Shown piece after piece: positions 55,646 through 64,000 of a stretch of DNA of 64,000 nt (within the stretch, counting starts at the first letter, position 1; the number at the start of each line of letters is the position of its first letter). The stretch comes from Pithys albifrons albifrons. Taxonomy: Eukaryota; Chordata; Aves; Passeriformes; Thamnophilidae. The stretch covers positions 1,469,437 through 1,533,436 of the forward strand of contig NC_092497.1 in assembly GCF_047495875.1 (NCBI RefSeq). Direction: 5' to 3'. The notes beneath the pieces are model-generated. The model saw nothing but the letters and a program-made list of their open reading frames with translations. It was not told the DNA's origin and made no database searches. A program made the position numbers and the translations under genes.

Positions 55646-58600
55646 TTCCTTTTATAATGTTTTGGTGTATGTGACAGGTTGTGGCTGGGTGATGCTGTTT
55701 TTCTCCTCTTTATGGGTCATTCCTAGAAACAATTATTAGTTCCTGGCTGTGCAGGACAAACACATGCTCTGAGAGCTCCTCAAGAACCTCCTGTTGCAAG
55801 ATGCTGGAGATGATGCCCACACTGCTCCTCAGGGAGCGTGGGATTGAGCAGAATGTTCTGAGGATGCAATGTCTCCTGCAGCTGCGTGGTCCCCCTCGAG
55901 GAGCAGCATCCTGGCAGCAGTGACCTAAAGCAGAACAGATAAGTGTTTCGCAGCTGCTGGCCCACGACTGGACTTAGTCCTGCAGGAAATGAATCAACTA
56001 AGCCTCATCACCGAATGCTTCATCATTTTTAAAAATTCCTGGTGCCAACAAAACCCTGCAGACTGTTGACCACTGTGACATTATCGTGGTTTAACCACTA
56101 CATCTTCTCATTGTCCTTCTGTTGTCTCTTGTGATTGTAAAGCTCCTCCTCTTGCCTGTGCAACTCCAGGCTTTTGGGAGCAGGGTCCTAGTGTTTGCCT
56201 TTGGCTTCCAAGAATGACAGTAGCAGTGAGAATAGCTCAGCAACAGCAAGGAAGAAGTGTGTCAGGATAATTCCTGGGTGCTTCAGCCAAGAGGTGATGA
56301 TCAGCTGGGGAGATTCTCAGGAACTGTTGTGAGGGGCACGGTATCAATGCACAGAGTGTGGCTCAGCACTGACCTCTCCGTAACCCCAACGGCCTGGGGG
56401 GAAGGAGGCTCCCACCCAGAGCTGCTTGGAAAATAGCAGTTCATTAAGCCAAATAATTTTAGGAAAAAATTCCTAGTTTTGATTAGTTTTTCACTAGAAA
56501 ACATTTCATGGCTCCCAGATGGAATTTCTGGATATTGTAATAAGTAATAAATAATAAACCAGGGTAAAGTGGATAATAATCCACTTTGAAAGAGTTGGAA
56601 GCTCTAGAATTACAGCACTTGTGTGGATGTTGGAGGCAGTTGGACTCCCACCAGCTGGTGTGAGAAGAGCAATGCCCAAGGAGACAGTGGTAGTTCTTGG
56701 AGGCATCTTTCTGGCTCTCTTCCTCTCACACTGGCTCCATTCCCACTGTGATTTCCTACAGGTCTCAGTTCAGCCCAAAAGCAGAAGAGGAATGTTTTTG
56801 AAATCACAAGCATTATTATAGGAAATACAAAAATGTCTCACTCATTTGTAGTCACAAGTTCTTTGCAGGTGGGTGCTGGGTGACAGTCTGGTTTCTTCTT
56901 CAGCACCAGATGTGGTGAGTCAGACCACAGTCATGAAATGTGGAGGTAGAAGAGACATGAGAGGAGTTAAACTTTTTTCTTAGTAGCAAAAAGCTAAAAT
57001 CAGTATGACGTGTAAGTTAAGATTAGAAACTATTTAAATACCTGGAGTGTCCCGGTGCTTTCGGGGAAGAATTAGACAGGTTTGGCAGCAACATAATCAT
57101 TTAATTTGAGAGGTTTCCATGTCCATGAATACACTGAGGAGACACTTTTCATGCTGTTTCCATATGACCAGAACATCTCAGACCTGGGTTATGTCAGGGT
57201 CTTCTGCAGGAGCTCAGCATCTCTGAGAAAAACAGGCTTCACTAACCTGCTCAGGGAGACTAAAGTTAGGAGACTATTGTAAAATAATTGTCTTTAATGC
57301 TTCTATTTCCCTGTCTTTAAAATTAGCATGCTGACATCTCCCTTCCTTGCAGAAATGGCTGCACCATTAAAGAGATGAGCATTAAAGGAAAAAGGGAAAA
57401 CCCTTCAGCATCACACCACATCTTCAAAGACCTGTAGAGGTACAGCAATTCTGGTGTGAGTGGTTGTGGAGATCACAAGGAAAATTAACAGCAGCCTTTT
57501 GCATGAATGGCACTACCAGCATTGCATCCCTCACCCTCCCACGGAAAGAGAAGCAGATGCAATGGCCCTGCCATGGAAAGAGAAGCAGAGAATGTGTTTT
57601 GTTGCCCAGGACTGGGTACCACCACTCCCATGAGAGGCTGCAGGGGGGATTTGCACAGTATTCCTGTGGCTAAGATTGCATCCTATCATATTCACATCTC
57701 TGGGAAGCACAAGTGGAACACTTGACCAATCCTGACAGGGGAAATGTGTGGCTCTTGGGTTGGTGTTACTGAAAGAAATGTCACAGCAACCAGAGTCAAA
57801 GATGCACAAGCTAAAGATTGATGTCATGACTTTAGGTCAGATATTCAATGTCAGGGAGTGGTTATTGCTATCCTGCAAATTTTTAGTTCTGCATTTAGAA
57901 ACCTGAGAGTGTTTTACCAACCCTCCATTCCTCATATCTGGTTCTTTTCTGTTTTCATTCTATTTCTCCAAAGACAGAGGGAGTAGGATTTACAGGATAG
58001 GAAAAGGAGAAGGGAGAAAGCGATCATCTTCTTTTTTTTTAGTAAAATAGCTTTTCTTTCAATTATAAAACACAGATCAGGCAGCAGAATTCAATGGAAT
58101 TGATGCTAGTTTCCCCTCTTGACTCCTTCTGCCTACTTTGTTTCTGAGATGATGGGGGAGGAGAGGCAGAGAACAAGTGGAGAGAGGGGAGGGCTTCTCA
58201 GGCTGCAGCAACCTCGGGGTGCACTGAGGTGGGATGAAGGCCTGGGAAGGACCCCCACATCAGATCAGTGTGCAGAGCTCACTGCACCCCAAGGGGTCTG
58301 CAGTCCTGCACAGGCAGCTCTGCATTGAAATATCATCCTGGGTTAATCCTTGCCTCACCCTGTGCCTGCTCAACCCGGGACCTCCTGGTTTGTCATCATC
58401 CCATCACACCGCAATTATTTTATACTTAGCACTTGCTGCAGAAGGGGGAGATATTATTTGTGTGGCACAGTTTCTGCTCTGGATGCTTTTGTTCTGAAAG
58501 CATCAAACTGGGGTGAAAACAGGCCATGGTGTTTTTGTTTCACAGCCATTCCTTACCCCACAAAGTCTCGTCTCCCCTCCTCAGTCTTTGAAATACAGCT

Positions 58601-60523
58601 CCTTCGTGAACGTGCTTTATAGAACCAATACCTCATACCCCTGGATAGGTTTGTTTGCTTCCAGAAGAGGCTAATCTCCATCAGGTTATGAAATCAGCTC
58701 ACATGCTTCAGTGGCCTTACCCACTATTGATATCCCCGTTCGATCCCCGTTGAGCTCTCTTTGTTGGAGGTAACCCCTTCTCTTACTCCTTCTAAGCTGA
58801 TTTCTTAAGCCACCTCATTCAAGTCCCACATCCCCATGGTATTTAGATGTAGTAAAAATGACTGGGGGGAAAATAAATGGCAGCCAGCAAGCCCACTAAA
58901 CTGTCTGACTATTAATGGTGCTGTTAGTTGCAAATTTACTTTACCACAAAGCCCCCAGCATGTAATCCTTAGATGAATGCCTTTGATTGTGAGGGAATAT
59001 TTACAGCTGACCCTGCCAGCAGTCTGCAAACCTGCAATGGGCCTCCTGTCCCACATTAAATCCGCTGGCATCTGTTCCTGGGTTCTTATCAAGCACATGC
59101 TCTGTTGGTGCAGTGTTTGGGCTGCAGTGCTGGCAGATATGGTGGGCCTTGAAGAATAAATCCTCACATTCCTGGGAAATGCTGATTCTCGTGAACTGTT
59201 GTCACACAGGGAGGAACGTTACAGTGTGTACCTGCCTCCAGGCATCACCATCCACTGAGAGGTTTCTGGGAGGCTTTGATCCCTTCCAACTGCCCCTCCC
59301 CATAGCAGGACCCCACTCCTGCTGCTGGACCACCCTTCACCAGGGACAAAATTCCTCTGACTTCCTCTACCATTTTCCCAGACACGCCTCAGTGACATTA
59401 AAGTGACTTTTATGATGCTTTTCATCTTTTTTCTCCCTTGTCCATGCCTTGCATTAATCCCCAGCTGCTCTTATTGAGCGTGTTGCTCTTGCAGAGCCCC
59501 TCAGGTGATTTTGGGCTCCTCCAGCCACAGTAGGGCTGTGCAGGAGCCCAGGCTGAGAGCCAGCGAGAGCTCAGTGTGTCCTGATGCCTGTTCCCTGTGC
59601 CCAAGCAGACAAGTGGAACCCAGCTTGTCATTCCCAGCATGTCCCCTGGTATGTGAGATGGATCCAGACTACTTGGCTGCTTTGTGTCAGACAGAAGACC
59701 TGGTGGTGTGTGGTGGGCATCCACTCTGCAGACAAGGGTGTCTTTAGGCCTGTGTTGAGGAATGACATGTTTTCTCTGTACTTACGTCTTTACCCAAAAC
59801 TCAACACTTTTCCATCCAAGATGGATGAATGCTGAGCATGCCTGGGCTTGAACATGGACTTGGAGCAAAGCCTGTTGGCACTGCAGAGCTGTTGTGGGTG
59901 GCCAGGGGGATATTTGCTTCTGCTCCTTTTTGAGGCCCTGTCTTGGTGGGGAATTGGAGAAACGTCTCAGAAGTTTGTGATCACTTGACCCTTCAGGTGG
60001 TGGATGGGGAGTCCCCAGCAGAGCTTCTGCTTTAACTTCCTGCAACCAGCAAAGGGAAAATATTTTAAAAAATAATTAAATTACTAAGACAGCTCCTCTG
60101 CATTTGTTTTAAGCAGAGCCTGGAGCTGTTGGAGGGGCCAGAGAGGAGTTGGGGGTGGGGGACTTGTCTGGTTTAGGGATTGCTTTAGAGCACATATCCT
60201 TATCCACTCACTTTTTTGTCAGATATGCAGGAATATCTGGCCCAAGTTTGGCATGGATGTGGAAGCACCACCAGTGAGATGTACACAGCACTCAGCTGGG
60301 CTGAGGCTCGAGAGGAGACTGCAAGGACTGGCAGAGCAGGGAGTGGCCCTCTGCCCAGAGAGATGGGTCTGTCAGACCAGCCACAGCTCTGGCTTTGGGC
60401 TCATTTCTGGTCATTAGCAAGCAAAAGATCTTGCAAGCTGGCATTTTGGCAGAGTCATTAGTAAGCTGACATCTCCTGCTTCTCTGAAAACTCCCCAGAC
60501 TAAACCTCAAACCATTCATCTGG
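55646..60523. other. Unique non-coding sequence upstream of LIPG
   Basis: No exon, RNA gene or CR1 recognised over 4.9 kb. 58860-59160 has the balanced, repeat-free look of a possible conserved non-coding element, but I cannot test conservation. Confidence 0.4.
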
Positions 60524-60645
60524 AGCCAGGTTGGACAGGGCTTGGAGCAAGCTGGTCTAGTGGAAAGTGTTCCTGCCCACAGCAGAAGGTTTGGAAACAG
60601 ATGATCTTTAAGGTCCCTTACATCCCAAACCATTCTATGATTAAT
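60524..60645 (+). mobile_element. CR1 3' end
   Basis: GCCAGGTTGGACAGGGCTTG, GATGATCTTTAAGGTCCCTT, CATCCCAAACCATTCTATGA. Confidence 0.85.
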
Positions 60646-61821
60646 TTTCAGCACTCCTACATCCACTTTAAATTGTTCTCAGTGGCACTCAGGTTTTCAA
60701 AGCTGATCCTGTAAATCTGGATGGACATCAAAACAAGGAAACTCCCAGTGCCTACGGGAAAGAAAATGAGTTTTTTTATTACGGCCAATTAATTTCTTAC
60801 TTACTTTAGCAAAGCCTTATAAAAACATATAAATTTAGTTCTCACCATTATTGCTAATTTGTACCCAAGATTTACAGCTGCAAATCTCAGGTAACTGTTT
60901 CTTCCTGGGAAGTTGTGTCAGCTCACACACCTTCTTCATCTATTTCTTGTCCTGATTGCTGATTCAGCCAGTGTTTAGGAGACCCTTTGGCAGCATTTCA
61001 TTGTGATACACACTGAAGAGGAATCATATTTTAAAACCACAAACAAAGACTTTACTCACTATCTTTTGTTTTTCAGAAGAGGGTGACAAACAGTTTGGGA
61101 GCAGGAATTAGCAGCAAAAGACATTGCTGTATATCATCAAGGTCAGCATAATTTGTCCTCCAGCACCCTGTTTTTAATTAACCCTCTCCTTTGAACCTTT
61201 TGCCTTCACAGATTCACACAGGGTGTACTTCTGGGTTCTGCCTTGAGTCATCTTTGTTGATACAGGGAGTCTCCTGCTTTTCTCAGATCTTGGCTTTACC
61301 CACACCAACAGTATTATTCATTTAGTTTTTCACCAGCCAGCACATTTTACTTTGAGAATTCATCAGTTATCCCATCCCTGAATCCAGTCCTATTCCTTGA
61401 TGTCTCAATGAAAAGGACATCTGCCACATCCACTTGCAGTGTGTGCAAGGGGAAAATGGGAAAGAATTAGATGTCCCCAAGGATCCTGGTCCCCACCAGG
61501 CACTGTTTCAACTTCTGGGCAATTATTCCTAATTGCCTAATTTCTCCCATTTACTGTGTTTATTGAGTGTGTGGAGCTTATTAGGAAGATTCAATGGCTC
61601 TGTAATTAATTAAGAAAAGCTTAGGGCATTTCTTAGAGCTTTGTACTCACGTTCCTGCCTGTAATGTACAGACACTGCTGATATTCATACCAAGAGTTCC
61701 CAGTCCAAGGCCAGGGTAGAGGGAGAACAGAAGGGCTTCTCTGTGTAGGTCAGTTAGACTCAGGGCTGGTCTCTGGCAGTGTGACAGGCAGGTCAAGGGC
61801 AGGATTCTGCCCCTCTGCCCC
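60646..61821. other. Unique non-coding sequence
   Basis: An AT-rich patch with AATTATT, CTAATTG and TAATTAATTAAG cores lies at 61520-61612. No gene seen. Confidence 0.45.
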
Positions 61822-62356
61822 CTCAGGTGAGACCCACCTACTGAGCTACCCCAGCCCTTAGGAACAACGATGTGAAGCTACTGCAGTGAGTCCAGAGAAG
61901 GCCACGGAGGTGCTCCAGGGCTGGAGCCCCTCTGCTCTGGAGCCAGGCTGGGAGAGCTGGGGGGGCTCACCTGGAGAAGAGAAGGCTCCAGGGACACCTG
62001 AGAGCCCCCGCCAGTGCCTAAAGGGGCTCCAGGAGAGCTGGAGAGGGATGTGGGACAAGGGATGGAGGGACAGGACACAGGGAATGGGTACCCAGTGCCA
62101 GAGGGCAGGGTTAGATGGGATATTGGGAAGGAATTGCTGGCTGTGATGGTGGGGAAATCCTGGCACAGGTTGGGCAGAGAAGCTGTGGCTACTCTTGGAT
62201 CCCTGGAAGTGTCCAAGGCCAGGTTGGACAGGGCTTGGAGCAACCTGGGATAGTGGAAGGTGTCCCTGCCCATGGCAGGGAGGAGAACGAGATGGGCTTT
62301 AAGGCCTCTTCTAAACTAAACCATTCTGTGACTCTATTCTGTGATTCTATGATATG
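61822..62356 (+). mobile_element. CR1 3' part
   Basis: CTCAGGTGAGACCCACCT at the 5' side, GGTGCTCCAGGGCTGGAGCC, GGACAGGACACAGGGAATGG and the tail ATTCTGTGATTCTATGATAT. Same subfamily as the copies at 35629, 37641 and 41730. Confidence 0.9.
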
Positions 62357-64000
62357 CTCTGCAGAGAATATGTGGTATTTTCTAAGCAGAGCATGAGGCA
62401 GGTGTGAGCAGAGACCTGCTGGGCAGGTAGGACAGGGGAGCAGTAGCAGCAGACCTGGCTGGTCTGAGGTTTGGGTGCAGGACTTGTTGCACGAAACACC
62501 TCCCCGTGTGGAAAGGTCCTTCTTTGCATTTACAGTGCAATTCCACAGCCTTTGCCTCCCCTTCCGTGTCCGTGCAGGCTGCAGGTCCAGCTCCTGAGTG
62601 AGTCACAGGGTGGGCTGTGGTTGTGGGGTGGGAGCTGGAGGTGTGGTACCTCTCAGGGCCCCTGTCCAGCCCCTGCCTGCCACAGCCTTGCCCAGCAGTC
62701 CCTACACATCATATGACCCTCCTGAGCACTGGCATGTGACTGGGCCATGCATGCTGGAAAAGACCAGGCAGAGCAGAGCAGAGAGGTTGGAAAGGGGGAG
62801 GGCAGCTCTGATAGAGAGGATTAGTAAGCTGGACAGATAGGGAAAGCTTTGAAAGAGGGGGCTTGTGTCAGAGTTGTTGCAATAGCAAAGGGGGAGGTGG
62901 CTGGATGAGTGGTAGAGAAAGGCATGGGGAAAGCCAGGAGGGAGGGATGACCTCAGGGGTGACATTTGGGATCACAGTGGGGAAGTCTGTGTCTAATGGA
63001 GAGGAAGACACTGCAGCCACAGAGCTGGAGAGGGCAGAGACTTGGGAAAAACCTCTGACAATAAAAATAGCAAGGAATGAACACAGAAACCACGTGCTGG
63101 CATGAAAAATGATGGTGCCGGAAGGATTGCTGTGGGCATGAATTTGGAAGGATAGACGTTCAGAGCTGTAGCTTCCCACCATGCCATGAACAGAAAGCTG
63201 CCTGCTGGCTGAAACCTCAGCACAGGTTGTGTTAACAGGCATCATCTAACCTTGTTTCCCAGGCTCTGAGCAGATCTCTGCAAAGCCAGGTCCTCCCTGC
63301 AAGGACTGTTCCCATCCTGGGTCCCTGTGTGCTTTGTCTGCCAGCAGGGAGGTCAAGAAGCCCCAGGAAGGGAAAATCAGGTTTGGTTGTGGTTTATCAG
63401 CCAATCCAGAGGAGCTCTTGAGCAGTGCAGCTGAAAAAGGAGCAGACAGAATTACAGAATCATTTAAGGCTGGAAAATACCTCTAAGGTCATTCAATCCA
63501 ACTGTTAACCCAGCGCTGCCACATTAATTACCATGATTATAACAGAGTGGGGGAGGAAGATTCTTTGATCCATTTTGTTTAGCAGATGCAGCGCAACAAA
63601 GGTAGTTTGAGGCTGTGTTTTACAGCACAGGCCACACTCAGCTTTAGAAGTGTTGGGGGGATTCACAGATAAAGAAAAGCTGAGCTTGGAAAAGGCCAGT
63701 GGAGACCAGCTAGGGCAACCCACGGTCAGCCAGAGTTGGTTGTCCAGGATATTGTCTCTGGCCCACCTGTTCCAGGGTTCAACCATTCTCTTTTGTTTAA
63801 ACAGAATTCCCCATAGCTTAATTTGTGCCTAAACTGTGGGCAATATCCCTGATTCCAGAGATATTTTTCATTTTATTAATCAAAACCACATTTAAAGCAG
63901 TACTTTGTGGCTATGATTGAGACAGGTCAAAGCAAATGTAAACCCAGGATTTAATTTATCCTCAAAAGACTATAAAATCAGACACCTACAGGATGCCTTT
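62357..64000. other. Unique non-coding sequence to the window end
   Basis: Apart from the CR1 end at 63449-63520, only chance frames; two overlapping minus frames near 62868-63245 show no domain. Confidence 0.45.
63449..63520 (-). mobile_element. Short CR1 3' end
   Basis: GAATTACAGAATCATTTAAG, GCTGGAAAATACCTCTAAGG, TCATTCAATCCAAC. Confidence 0.75.

Noticed and set aside
55348..55739. Frames with SILFY, CHAMP and HSIPF repeats
   Set aside because: Translation of the three-block pentanucleotide array, with no splice or start context.
53300..64000. A divergent partner gene upstream of LIPG (the mammalian neighbours are RPL17/C18orf32)
   Set aside because: No peptide from those or other genes was recognised on either strand up to the window end.

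Overview
The window looks like nuclear DNA of a bird, most likely a passerine. About 28 pieces of CR1 LINE, truncated at the 5' end and often ending in ATTCTATG-like 3' tails, are scattered on both strands. One short element joins a tRNA-Ile-like head to a CR1-like tail, as in the passerine TguSINE1 family. The only protein-coding gene I can support has small phase-conserved exons. There are no operons, CRISPR arrays, bacterial insertion sequences or rRNA genes.

Layout: (1) 1-42.5 kb is gene-poor. It holds CR1 fragments, an extreme 1.4-kb tract made almost only of G and T (7.85-9.23 kb), the tRNA-derived SINE (7.2 kb) and unique non-coding DNA. (2) 42.5-52.7 kb, minus strand, is the complete endothelial lipase gene LIPG. 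I reconstructed ten coding exons that join in frame to a 483-residue secreted lipase. It has the Ser-Asp-His triad, the lid, all five disulfide pairs expected by spacing from lipoprotein lipase, a furin-type RHKR site and a C-terminal PLAT domain. Its fourth intron begins with GC instead of GT. The 5' end lies in a CpG-rich promoter with a perfect CRE, an inverted CCAAT box and a GC box. The 3' UTR runs to a single AATAAA beside an antisense CR1. (3) 52.7-54.2 kb, just upstream of the promoter, is a minisatellite of about 29 copies (period 52-58 bp). Each gene-proximal unit pairs a canonical G-quadruplex motif with a 10-bp palindrome. (4) 54.95-55.65 kb holds a 343-bp homopurine (GGAA)n tract and a three-block pentanucleotide array. 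(5) 55.7-64 kb is again gene-free, with two CR1 pieces at 60.5 and 61.8-62.4 kb and one at the far end.

I found no new multi-gene system. The points most worth checking are the GC-AG intron, the quadruplex/palindrome minisatellite against the LIPG promoter, the G/T-only tract and the cluster of unstable repeats upstream of LIPG. LIPG lies on the Z chromosome in chicken as far as I recall, so this may be Z-linked sequence; that is inference, not something the sequence shows.
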